DNA of 64,000 nt from Talpa occidentalis (taxonomy: Eukaryota; Chordata; Mammalia; Eulipotyphla; Talpidae), in NCBI RefSeq assembly GCF_014898055.3, contig NW_023604861.1, positions 95,172,083 to 95,236,082 of the forward strand, written 5' to 3'. The notes beneath the pieces were generated by a model that ran no database searches, had not been told where the DNA came from, and saw only the letters and a list, made by a program, of their open reading frames with translations. Below, in pieces: positions 23,204 to 34,879 of this stretch. Position 1 is the stretch's first letter; each line of letters begins with the position of its first letter. The position numbers and the translations under genes were made by a program.

Positions 23204-25039
23204 TATCTGTTTTTTTAAATCCTAGATTGCTCAGTTTTGTCTCTTGTAGGAATGGTAACTCACCTATAAGAAAATTAATTAAACTTTAAGAGGAAAAAAG
23301 AAAAACCTGCTGGGAACCATGTAAAACAGGTAGTTGTTGAACCCTTATAAAACAGAACCTCTAGAAGTTTAACAAAAAAATGCACCTACAGTTGCCTTTT
23401 TTTTTTTTAACTTCCTCATTTGATTTTATGTACCAGTGTGGATGAAAATGAAAGCTGCTGTAAGATATAAGTCCCAGCATGAACAAGACTTATTGAAGCA
23501 AAGCATGAGCATTTATTTGGGGGTTTTATTAGGACTGCAGCCTGGGGAGGCATAGATATAAGAAGTGCTTGGACTGTATTCCAAGTTGCCAGGATGGGGT
23601 TGTGCTTAATCCACAGAGAAAAGGCAGGATAGTTCTCACTCTGGTAAACCATGCAAATTAGGATTAGAAATACATCAAATCAAGATTGTTGACCCATTAC
23701 TTAAATTAGGCTAGAAGTCACTCAAGATCTGCTTGGTGCAAGAACATGGCAAATCAGGTGCAAAATCAGCTGGGCAATGATTGGTTGTTTCAATCCCTTG
23801 GAGTGGTCAGTGGGGTGGGTGCCCTTCGATACAGCTGCTTCTGCAAGGTGGCTGTGTCTGGGCATGTCTTCACACGTCTGCACACCTCAGACGTGCCCAG
23901 GATCTGATTCTCAACCACTTCCCAACTCTATTTTAGTTACCCAGACTCAAAAGACTTCAAAATATTTCTTTTTTTGGCTATCATTTGGCAGTTTCTTGGT
24001 CTGCTCTTTCTTGGTCTCACTTTCATCTCTCACCATCACCAAGGAGTGTGAGTGCTCCAAGGCAACCGGCTCTGTGAAAACACCATCCAGTGCCTTCGCC
24101 TCTTACACTGTATCTGCCTCTCAGTTACTGACCAATGTAAAATTTTTGAGTTTTTTCAATTTGGGACATTAAAGCACTTTGCAGTAGCCCATCTTCTTGC
24201 TTGCTTGACCTCAACTTCTCGCTTAAATGATCTCAACTTCAAGGAGGTGAAAGGAAAAAAAGCCAGGCTGGATGAGTCATCCTGTTTCATTACATAACGA
24301 CAGTTAGCTCTTATCAAAAATCACTAGAAAACGAAGAGGTGAGACCAGCTCCATATGAATGCATCGGCCATATTTTACTGCCTGATATTAGTACAATCTT
24401 ACTGACATTATTCACGCAAGTACTTGGTGAAAAATCATTTGGAAATAAGGCATATATATCATCCGTTCTATCTAACAATGTTTTTGTACTGTTTGTTAAG
24501 TAATCTCTGGCAGAACATTTCAATTACAGTCCCTTCAAAATCAGTGGTGGCTCCTTACCAAACGTGTGAAAATGCATCTCGGTGTCTCTGTATGAAGGAC
24601 CAGTCTCAGGAGATTCACACGGAAAGCAGTCTTTCCCTTAGCAGCTTTCTGCATTTCCAAAAATTATTAGATCAGGGCTTGACTTGAGCTGCCTGGAGAC
24701 CCAAAGGAAGCGCAGATGAAATTTCCCACTCTGCTCCTCACAGAGCAGAGGAGGCCTGGCAAGAGCCCAACACCTTTGTCAGGTGTGCTTCTCCATTGTT
24801 TCCCAAATGGGGAGGGATTAAGATGAGGAGGTCGGAGTGGCAATTTTTTTATGAGTCTTCCTAAGCCAGAAGAGACACTTTTCTTAGAGAGCTGTGGAAA
24901 GGAATGCAGACTGCTCAGTGCTTTAGGAAACTTGTTTCCAAACACCTGGGGTGTGTGCCTAATTCATCCTTTAAAACAGATGACTACTGCTTCCTCACAT
25001 CAGCTCCCCTGTCCAGCCTAACCCTTTCCCTTCCACAGG
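23204..25039. other. Intergenic, nothing firmly recognised
   Basis: About 1.8 kb of mostly unique sequence. The 23440-23950 part may be an old LTR, but I could not define its ends. The ORFs are short and featureless. Confidence 0.3.
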
Positions 25040-25460
25040 GCTATTTCTCTTGCCTCCAAAAGCACAATTAGGAAGAAAAGGAGACGCACCGCCCATAGCC
25101 ATGAGCTGGAAGCTGCTGCTTTTATTTACGGAACCAGGAGGCTCTGCCCCCCTCCACTCCACCACCACCACACAGCCAAAAGGAGAGTTTGATTTTCAAG
25201 CCAGTTTGCCTCTCAAACTGACAAGGTGGGCAAATGTAATGAATTACGCAAACATGGGCGTCAGGTGACCTTGTCTATAGGATTATTATTATTATTCCAG
25301 CACCTTGGAGCCCTCTAAGAAAACCCCTCTAGAAATACAGTGAATGAAATCTGCACCTCCCCGTTGCACCTGGCTGCCCTTTATGAATTAACATTCTCCC
25401 TCAGAAGTTCTGGGAGCCAGAGTAGAGATGGAGTCTTGCATCGGGCATTATTTTACATTT
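25040..25460. promoter_or_regulatory. Candidate non-coding regulatory block
   Basis: Repeat-free sequence with a palindromic homeodomain-type site TAATGAATTA at 25238-25247 and a nuclear-receptor-type TGACCTTG at 25266-25273. The function is inferred only from motif content. Confidence 0.25.
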
Positions 25461-26047
25461 TGAAAATGGAAAGGATTCAGGGAATTCCTCTCTTCTTCTA
25501 CCCCATCAATTTGGGGTTGGTGGGCTAGGCACTCAAATAAATCTCATGTACACCTGACTTCCCTGTAAACCCTAAGGAACAGTAGCTGCCAACAGGGATG
25601 CTCAGAGATTTAAAGCTCATAAAAAGGCTTTAAACTCCTCAGAACAAAACTGGTTCTGTAAGTAGGATGTAAAGGATTAGATTGAGTCCTGCCTCAGAGA
25701 GGAAGGAAAGGAAGCAAGATGACACCTGACTGATCACCTCTGCTCTGTCCACAACTTGCAAAGGCTTCTTTTTCTGTGGGGTGGGAAGCTCCCTGGCCAT
25801 GATAGGTATGTGCTGCTCAGACAGCAGTCACAGGCGACACCCAAAGGTAAGGCTGTGACAACTGTGTCTCCGGCTCCAGCATTGAGCCTCACACATAATT
25901 GGTCAACCCTGATTGGTTTAGGAGTACATGCTTGCTGATGTGACTTAATCGGAGGCTCTGAGGACATCATACCTTCTCAGGCGTGCTGCTTTAGTTTCCT
26001 AAAAATCTACTTCTGTGAAAGTTAAGAGATGTTTCCTTTTCTTTTTC

Positions 26048-26309
26048 TTTTTTTTTTTAAGATTTATTTATTTATGCATATAAGAGCTGGGGTACAGGCC
26101 AGAGGTTTGGGGTGGGGGGTGAGAGGATTCACCAGAGTGGGGAGTAGAACAGGTTAGACTGAAATACACTGCTGAGGGGAACAGCGGGCGAGACAGGAGA
26201 CGTCTGCTGTGCTATGTGGGTAGCTCCCTGGCCATGGGGTGATCGAACTCGCTGCAGAGGCTGCAGATTGCTTCATAGTGCTGTGCTTAACCCCTTGCGC
26301 CCAGGGAGT
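26048..26309 (-). mobile_element. SINE, diverged
   Basis: Antisense copy: ATTTATTTATGCATATAAGAG through GAGGTTTGGGG to CCCTTGCGCCCAGGGAG, with small internal losses. The duplication is unclear. Confidence 0.85.
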
Positions 26310-27462
26310 GTTTATTTTTAATCTCATCCTTGAAGGAGCCCATAGTTGATGAGGACATTGAGGATTGCTGCCTGCTTTTCTTCAAATATTTTCACCTACA
26401 AAATATATCCCCTGGCTTATCTGATGATGGCTGCCTCTGTAAGGGAGCTGTAAGTTTCTGTAAGAAAAAGGCATGTTCAGATGTTTGAAAATTGCATGTG
26501 CTTAACCATTTCTTCAGTTTTGATTCTCCCGTAAAACCCTGTATCTTTTTGCTATAAAGATTTTGTATCACATGGGGAATTTTCCTGCTCAGATAATTCC
26601 AGGTTAAAATTTTTGAAATAGATTTCCAAACAAATACTTTTGACAGACTGAATAAGCAGTACTCAGTTAACTCTTTGCATTGTGACATATTCCAGTGCAT
26701 TAATAAGATTAGTCCCAGGTAATACATTTTCAAATTCATAGGAAGAAATTCTTTAAGTGATTCAGGGTGTTGCCATGGTTTAGGGTTGCAGTTCTATAAT
26801 CTTAGGAACTGGAGGTAGTTGCCAAATTATTAATTGAACTGGAAAATCTAATTATTAATTGAACTGGGAAAGTGACCACTAGAATCTCCTCTGTAGAAAA
26901 AAAAAGTGTCATTGGTAGAGAAAATGTGTAGAAACTATGAAGATGCAATCCAGTGGTTCTCTCTTACCAAGTAGGTATATTAAGAGTATATCTCAACTGA
27001 GAGTATCTCTAGATGCAGAGAAATTCAAGGAGGATCATAGATAATTATCCTAGATGATAACCAGTAATATTATGCAATAGCTTTGACATGGTCCTGCTAC
27101 CTCTACCTGGGCAGATCTATAAGGACAAGAGCATTTCTTTACAGATGTTTTAAAAAACAACCAACTTTATGAAGCACCACCTCTAAATCACAAAAGGAAG
27201 AAAATGCAAACTGAGAAAATTGTTAGTAACAACAGATAATAATTGATATTGTTGAGAATGTTATATAATATAATGTAGTACATTGATTCATTATATTATT
27301 TTTATTAATATTTATTAATATAATAAAGATTACCTCAGCAGGAAAATGCAAAAGAAAATTCAAAAGTAATAAAGAAACAATTATAAGATCTGTCATCTTT
27401 CAGTAGAAATAAACACTGATGGAAGGGGGCAGAAATATGGATGAGCCCAGACATCTCTCATA
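26310..27462. other. Intergenic, nothing recognised
   Basis: AT-rich unique sequence, with a small local duplication of AATTATTAATTGAACTGG around 26824-26869. Confidence 0.35.
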
Positions 27463-27475
27463 AAGGACACAAGAC

Positions 27476-27822
27476 TGGGCCTTCCTGGTGTCAAAGGGGT
27501 TAAAGACAGCACTATCAAGCTATCGCCAGCCACTGCAGCATGAGTTCCATCCCTGGCTGGCCAGGGAGTAACCTATATGGCCTAGCAGACTTCTCCTGTC
27601 TTGCTCTTGCTTGCTGCTCCCCTCAGCAGTGTATTTCAGTCAATCTGTATTTCAGTGTATTTCAGTCAATCCATGCTCTACCTCTCCACTGTGTCAGCTG
27701 CCAGTGAAACAGCAGAGGACAACAAAATCACTCTCTCTGGTGAATTCTCTCACCCCCTGCACCTCTGGCCAGCACCCCAGTTCTTGTATGCATAAATAAA
27801 TAAATCTTTAAAAAAAAAAATA
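27476..27822 (+). mobile_element. SINE containing a 54-bp copied insert
   Basis: Flanked by ATAAAGGACACAAGA just before 27476 and just after 27820. The head and tail are normal for the family. The middle has an internal stutter of TATTTCAGTCAATC, and 27677-27730 is non-SINE sequence matching 28515-28568 with one mismatch. Confidence 0.9.
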
Positions 27823-27839
27823 AAGGACACAAGAACATT

Positions 27840-30004
27840 TCCTGCCCTAACCTCTGGGAGGCCTACATGGCCAGTATTTGAAAACAGTTCAGTATTTGCT
27901 TAAGCTTTGTTGGTAGACTAGGAGCAGAATCAGACTTGATGTAGGGCTTGCTTTTATTCTGAGAATGTTCATATACTATACATTTTGTTAATAAAGTAAC
28001 AATGATGGAGTTTTTAAAGGGAGAGCTTAATTGCCTCATTGGTTTACTTCTGGCTTAAGCACCTCAGCAATCTCCTTGTAGACTGGTAAGGAACAGGTGA
28101 CAGCCTGCACTGGTCCTTCTTTAAGGTGATTCTGCTCTGTAGAGGTTCAAGAAGCCCCCCATGTGTGCACAGAAGGGAGACTGAGTCATTCTGAAAAGTG
28201 GGTATTTGCTTTCTGTCATTTATCATATTTGTTATGCAACCTCAGGACAAGCACTTTATTTCTGGAAATTGCAAGGATAAAGCACTTGGTTATATTCACT
28301 TTATAACCAACTTATTCAAATGAACTTTGCACTGCATATTTTAAACAATAAGAAAATCATTTGACAAATGAAGAAAGTATATAATAAGCATAGAAATATT
28401 TTTACTTATCAGTCTTTGAGGACCAGATGACATTCTAATCAGCATAATTTATATCAATAAGACATTTTATCAGCCTCCTCATCCTATCACCCGCTTCTCC
28501 TTAGCCATTCTCTGTCTACCTCTCCACTGTGTCAGCTGCCAGTAAAACAGCAGAGGACAACAAAATCAGATTGTGGATGGACAGGGATCCAAGTTGAATG
28601 TTAAAGGAGAAGAAGGAGGTAAACATGGCCCATGGACCAGGGTGGGGCTGTAGCAGGTGTCTCCTTCCTTCTCTGCTGTTCTCCCGCCATCTTTCCCTAA
28701 GACTGCACTTTGTTGAAGAGAATGAGAGTGGAGACTTATTATTCTTCACCAAGAGAAGTCGTGAATAAAACATTTGTACTGGATTCCAACACTTGAGAAG
28801 AGTGTGAGAATCTCCCCTAGCCAAGCTTGCCATCCAGGGATGCTTGTATCTCCTTTCTCGTCCTTCAAAGGCCAACGACAGATGGTAGAAACAAGTCTTT
28901 CAGGTGGCGGAGGAGTGGGGAGATCAAGAGGGAAAACACGCAGCTCTCTCTGCACAGGAGGTAACAGGGGATGAATCTCGTGTTGTGCCTGCAAACATTA
29001 ATGCACATTCATAAAAAGGTGGCCTTTTACAAAGAGCAAGGTCTTCGGTCTGTCATCAGCTGGGTGGAAAACTGGGATCTCACCTGAGTCATCCTTCTTC
29101 TTCAGGACACTTCACCAGCCTGGCCTCTGAGAACCATAAATAAAGGCCAGTGCAAATGGCTTTTCTGTCTGACCCTTTAACCTGAAATAAAAATAAAGCT
29201 TGGAGAATGTAATCCTGACTCAAGGCTCCTTTATGACCTCCTCCTTCCCTTACCTGTTGACAGGTACCTGCCAGACCTCACAGTTACCTTTGATTTAGCT
29301 GTAATGGCATCTCCACACTTAGCCAAGTTCTGCCCTGTAATCCTCTTCCAAGCTTAAGTCAATTTATATGGTAACCTGAGAGCCATTTCTTGCTTCCAGA
29401 TGATGTCACTGTCTGTTAACACGTTCTGGAATGATGGCTAAACTCAATCTTAAGGCAATGGAGCAATAGCTCACTTGCAAAGCCAGAGTTGGGTTAAAAC
29501 ACATGTTAAATGAATTTTCAAATTAAAAAAAGAAGCTTTATTTCCATACTCCTTTTTGTTAATCCTAAGATATTCCAATACTTGTTTTCAGAGAACCAAG
29601 AGTGGTTTTGCAGAATCAAAAATCTGTACCTGGTTAAGTATAAGTCTATTTATGAAAATAAGGATGGTATTTTGAAATTGGAACAAAAAATCATGAATAT
29701 AATGAACTTTAAACCATGTGTTTTTCTCCACTCAAACCCTAAAGAGTTTGCATTAATAAAAGTTCCCCCAACATTTGTTTGAGCATAGTTCTGGGTAAAA
29801 CAAAATTTTTGAGTTTCTTTGTCCTCAATTTATTTGGTTCTGCAGTGAACAATGCAAACAATTTCTTTGTGTTAAACAGTATCTACTAAACACAGCAAAA
29901 TCATGATCATTTTGTAATAAGACAAATGGATTAGGTCCATTAAGCCAGGGACAGATTTGTGCTTTTGTGAGTGAGTGTGTGTGTGTGTGTGTGCATGCTC
30001 CTCC
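27840..30004. other. Intergenic, unique
   Basis: About 2.1 kb without recognised repeats except a short GT run near 29968-29991. It includes the source-like copy (28515-28568) of the segment found inside the neighbouring SINE. No coding signal. Confidence 0.4.
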
Positions 30005-30455
30005 CTACCATATTTGCTTCCTATTGCTGCTATAATCAATTACTACAAACTTTATGATTTAAAACAGCACAAATTTATTCTCTTACAGTGTTAAAAGTCA
30101 GAAGTCTAAAGTCAAGGTGTTGTAGGGCTGCATTCCTTCTGGAAGTTACAGGGGTGGTTCCTTTTCCTGGCCTGTTCTAGCTTCTAAGAAGCTGCAAGAC
30201 TTGTAGCTCTTTCTTCCATCTTCAAAGTCTATCACTCCAACTGCTGTCTTCACACATCCAACTCTGACCTTCCAGCCTCCCTCTTACAAGGACCTTTGGA
30301 CCTACCCAGATAATCCAGCATAATCTCTCGCCACAATGTTGTTAATTTAATCACATCTGCAAAGCCCCCTTTACCATATAAAGTAACATAATCCCAGGTT
30401 TTAGGGATTAGAGTGTGGGCATCTTTAAGGGATCATTCAGCCTACCACACCTTTA
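30005..30455 (-). repeat. MaLR (MLT1-like) LTR remnant
   Basis: Antisense MaLR-type text: TATTGCTGCTATAATCAATT, AACAGCACAAATTTATTCTC, 'ttaatttaatcacatctgca' and TTCAGCCTACCACAC. The family level is fairly sure, the subfamily is not. Confidence 0.55.
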
Positions 30456-31295
30456 TCACACATATTTACAAGCATGTGCATCAGAAGTAGGACCTTCTTA
30501 AGTAACACCCAAAGGGCAGATGAAGAGTCATTTACACAACTGGAACACTCTTGTTACTGTAGCTGTCTCCAGGAATGAGCTTTTCTGTCTGATCCTCAAT
30601 CCAAAGCCTTCTCCCCAAGTCATCACTGCCAGGCCTGGTCTGAGCACTTGTAGGTACTGTACTTCCCCATGTTCTGCGCTGGCCAAATGGGCACTGGACT
30701 TACAGTGACTTTCACTGATAAATCTCTCTGAGAGTAGTTTCCTCCTGTGTACACTCCACACTGCCTTGAGTAGTGGAATGAGGTCTGTGCTAAGGGTACT
30801 TTATAGATGATAAGGACTTCGTAAATGTATATCCCAGTGGGACTCGTTTTAGGTCATAAATTAGCTAACTAAGAGATTATGAAAGGTAAAAGATTCATTG
30901 TTCCAAACCCTTGTGACGGATGTGATGCCTTTTACTTCTCTGGCCTCAAGGATACCATAGTTTATTACTGTCTGGGTCATCAGTAGAATCCAGATAGTAG
31001 GATTCCTTGTTCCATGTTCTTTCTCTTGTATCCTAACAAAACGGTAATGTGTTCAGCTCAGTATGCAGGGATCTGGCCACTAAACTTCTTTCCCTAGGTT
31101 TGTCCTGGGTCCCCTCCATGTTACCAACAATGAGACTTCTGCCCCTGCTCCCCAACCCTTCTACCTTGTTGATCAAAGAGTAAATGAGACCCAGTCACAG
31201 GGACCCCAGCTTAGAGTTTACACACTTAAGTCTGTCTTCTGCTCTGCTTTCACACCTGGTGTTTGTTCTGGAGTCTCTTTTTCTGCTCCTACTTT
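30456..31295. other. Intergenic, nothing recognised
   Basis: Unique sequence of ordinary composition. No repeat or gene assigned. Confidence 0.35.
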
Positions 31296-31992
31296 GACTA
31301 TTTTAAACCTTTACCAATTTCTTTTGATTTCTTCTTAAGTTATTTTGAAATTTTCTCTGTAGCTTTCAAATATTTGGAGATTTTCCAGATATTTGATTTT
31401 TTTTAAAGATTTATTTATTTATGCATACAAGAGCTGGAGTACAGGCCAGAAGTATGGGGGGATTAGAGAATTCACCAAAGACAGAGCAGGGAACAGAACA
31501 GGCAGATTGACCAAAGTACACTGCTGAGGGGAGCAGCGGGTGAGTCAGGAAAGGTCTGCTGTGCCATGTGGGTTGCTCCCTGGCTGGCTGGAGGATCAAA
31601 CTCATCGAACTCATGCTGCAGAGGCTGTGGACAGCTTCATAGGTTGCATCTTAACCTCAGGGAGGCCCCTCCAGATATTTGATTGACTTTAAATCCCACT
31701 GTAGTCAGAGAGCATGCTTCGCTGATTTGAATCCTTTTGAATTTATTGAGATTTGTTTTATGACTCAGAGCTTAGTCTACCTTGGTGGAAATAGTCTCTG
31801 TTAACTTGAAAAGAATGTGTACTTTGCGGTTGTTTGATAGGGTGTACTATAAATGTCAATTCAGTAAAGTTGGATATTGATCAAGTCTTCTGTGTCTTTA
31901 TTGATTTTCAGGTTACTTGTTCTATCAAATATTGATAGAATTTTGATGAAAACTCCAATTTAACTGTAGATTTGTCTCAGCCTATTTGGGAC
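31296..31992 (-). mobile_element. Old L1 ORF2 fragment, antisense, split by a SINE
   Basis: The text around TCCCACTGTAGTCAGAGAGC, TTGAATTTATTGAGATTTG and AAGAATGTGTACTTTGCGGT is the antisense of the middle of L1 ORF2. It is interrupted at 31399-31669 by a SINE and many bases have changed. Confidence 0.75.
31399..31669 (-). mobile_element. SINE inside L1
   Basis: Antisense copy flanked by a perfect TCCAGATATTTGATT at 31384-31398 and 31670-31684. Confidence 0.92.
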
Positions 31993-32358
31993 TGTAGGGT
32001 AAATGGTTTTTCAGGCTTTTCTGCCCTCCCATCATTAGGATTGCCCTGCCTGATGGGGCACCTGTAGTTGTTACATTGTTGCAATCTGTCTTATTTACTT
32101 CTGTGGGCCATGGAAGGAGTATTGATAGAGTCACCAAGAGAAGCAGGAGAGAGGCAGGCAGAGAAGGGGTGAAAGAAGCCAGAGAAGCCCAGAGTGAAGA
32201 CTTACTGGGGGCTTGGAGGCCTTTTGCCATGTACCTGTTTGCCACACTACATGTAAAGCTCAATAAAAGTCCGAGAAAGCCACCAAGGGCTCCAGGACTC
32301 CTCCTTTACCTGTTTGCTGGATCATAGAAAACCTGCTCAGTGCCATCCTGCCCCTACA
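31993..32358 (+). mobile_element. Solo LTR of an endogenous retrovirus-like element (copy 1)
   Basis: It starts TGTAGGGTAAATGG and ends CTGCCCCTACA, so TGTAGGG and CCCTACA form inverted termini. A 5-bp duplication GGGAC flanks it (31988-31992 and 32359-32363). It has a purine-rich middle and AATAAA at 32262-32267. It resembles the LTRs at 51817 and 57078. No internal retroviral genes are present. It is an old, non-coding solo copy. Confidence 0.85.
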
Positions 32359-32363
32359 GGGAC

Positions 32364-34485
32364 ATTAGTTAGGCACATGAACAGACAATGCAGTGAAAAT
32401 CTGGGATCATCAGAAAAGTCTTCTGAGTAAGGTGTCATTTGAGCTGGGTGACCTTCAGAGAAGAAAAGATGAGTGTTTCAGAAAGAATGAATAGCACAGA
32501 GGTTCCAAAAAGAAGCAAAAGATGACATCTGGTGAGGAGAAAGAAGATTTATGGGAATGAATGGAAGTGGCAGAGGAGGTTGGGAAGTTGGAAGATTGGA
32601 ATGGGACTAAGAGAGGCCTGAGATGTTAAAGGTTTAAAAGTTGCAAGATGTACAGATTCAAGAAGCATAAAAAAAAGTCATAAGAAGCCAGGAATCTTTC
32701 TTGCTGGCAGTGGGACCTCATCAACTCACCCAGAGTCTAACAGGAGCCATACAGACATACAAAAAAGATACCTTGCATTGAATAGCAATTAATTTGGCAT
32801 TTGACTTTTAAAAAAATGCCTGTTGATGTTTCTTGGCCATTTCACCAAGGATAGGCAGTGATCCGTGGACAAGCTAAGCATGCAAGAAGACAGATCACCA
32901 AGAGAAGGGGCACTGTTTACCCACAAACTCCTTGACAACTTGCAGTGATGGAAAAGGAGACACAGCCAAAATGTCAGGTAGAACAGGCAGCAATCAAATT
33001 GGTAATGTGTCTGTTAACTGGCTCAACTTTATTTGTTCTTCTCCTTGCCATGTTTCGGCAGTCCATGACTATTCATTTTCCTATGTGAGTGACACTAATG
33101 CAGAGATCTTTTTACTTCGAGCATAGGTTTCAGTGCTACCGACTATAATCCAGGCAACATCAACTCCAGGAATAAACACAGGGAGAGAAATTGGGACATA
33201 GGAATATCTAAACCACTTTCCTAAAATATGTGCCTTTAAGAAGCAGCTTTCCAGGTGCCATCAAAACTTTGCCCTCCTCCTTTGTCCTTATAACTTAATA
33301 TGTCTCCAAATAGTCAAGACACTAAAGATTCAATTAAAAAATGAATTCTCAGAGCTGTTATTTAAATTCTTATCTGATATTAAGATAATTCTCATGAAAA
33401 TAAAAAATGAGAAACATTATGGAAGACAGTACTGGACAGAATGGAGGCTTATGCATTTAAAATACTTAATGTTGATTGAGATCATTAGTGAGTTAATTGT
33501 TTCTTTAAAAAGAGAGTTTATAAAATGAAGTATTATAAACTAATATGGGCACTTTAATAGAAATCTTAGAAAATATTCAATGTTGAAAGAAAAATAAATA
33601 ACACATAATTCCAACAATCTAATACAATTATTGTTAACATGTTGGTGACTTCCTCTTAGACTTTTTCTACACAGTTTTGAAATCTTTCTAAATAAAAAGA
33701 AAACAAACTTGTCAAATATCAAAGGAACCATTAGAAATCTGTTTTTTCTTTTTCTTTTGTTACAGTGAGAAACGCTGACAATTACTTTTTGAATGAAGGC
33801 AAATGCTCTTAGCTTGATGTCATCCAATTTGTGGACATGCCAATAGAAACACTTTGATATTCAGAAGTCTTAAAATAAAATGAACGTAGGCCTTTATTTC
33901 CTTAGTTAACATTGAGTCCCTTTTCTATGGTCCACCTAGTGCTAAGCACATGGTAACTTAATGACCACCAAATTCTCCAGGTAACTTAGCCAAAGATTAT
34001 AAACATTAGAATTCAGAAATGTCCATTAGTCAAAGTCACCAGCTGATAGAGGACTTGAATGAGGACAGTGACAGCAACCAAGTCTGAAATATAAATGGAA
34101 ACCATGGAGAGGAAGTATTTTTTTAATTGAAAGAAAATGCACACACACAAACCTGTTTGTGATTAATGCTCAAAGATAGAACAGGATTACATGTGTAAAG
34201 GCACAACCAAATAGCCCCTTCAGGTAAACTTTCTCTAACTGCTGGATGAAGTGTTCCAGAAGGAGCTTAAAGAGCCTTCTTCAGGATAGAGAACAGTCTG
34301 GAGAGCCGCAGCCAGATTCTGCCTCCTCAACTCTTACCTCTGCCACAGCTCCCTGGATGTGAATAAAATCACCCTCATTTTCTGATGGCAACCAAAGTCC
34401 AGAGAGGTCCAGGAACCTCTGTGAGCCCACAGCCCAGGAGATGTTGAAGCTGAAGTTTCAGTCCTTTCTATTGAGTAGATAAAAA
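32364..34485. other. Intergenic, nothing recognised
   Basis: About 2.1 kb of AT-rich unique sequence. Only short, featureless ORFs. Confidence 0.35.
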
Positions 34486-34489
34486 CACC

Positions 34490-34870
34490 ACAAGCAAACT
34501 ACAGATCAGAATTCATTTATGAACACTGACATAAAAATCCTGAACAAAACATTAGCAGGCCAGATTTAGCAGCATATTAAAAGGATTATAAACCATGACC
34601 AAGATTTATTCTTGGAATGCAAGGCGACTTCAACATACAAGAGTTGATCAGTGTAATACACCACAATAACAAATGAAGTGGGGAGCCCCCCAGGGGATCA
34701 TCTCAAGTGATGCAGAAAAAGTATTTAACAAAAATCAGTACATTTGCATGGTAAAAACACTCAACAAACTAGAAATAGAAGGCAACTACCTCAACATAAT
34801 TAAGTCCGGATATGAAAAACCCATGTTCAATAGTGAAAAGTCTTCCATCAGTCCAACAGTTCTTTCTGCT
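34490..34870 (+). mobile_element. Old L1 ORF2 fragment
   Basis: Sense L1 text: CACAAGCAAACTACAGATC, ATCCTGAACAAAACATTAGC, and encoded 'AEKVFNKNQ' and 'NIIKSGYEKPM'-like remnants of the reverse-transcriptase region, with frameshifts. Confidence 0.75.
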
Positions 34871-34879
34871 CTTAACAGA

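Noticed and set aside
22974..23225. Repeated ~75-codon ORFs such as 'AQRLSAGLQSCPQPLQRRFDP' at many places
   Set aside because: The same text appears wherever the SINE occurs, so it is a translation of the repeat and not a gene family.
31982..32263. ORFs of 60-125 codons in the LTR copies (also 51754-52158 and 57107-57490)
   Set aside because: They are readings through non-coding LTR sequence, and equivalent frames differ between copies.
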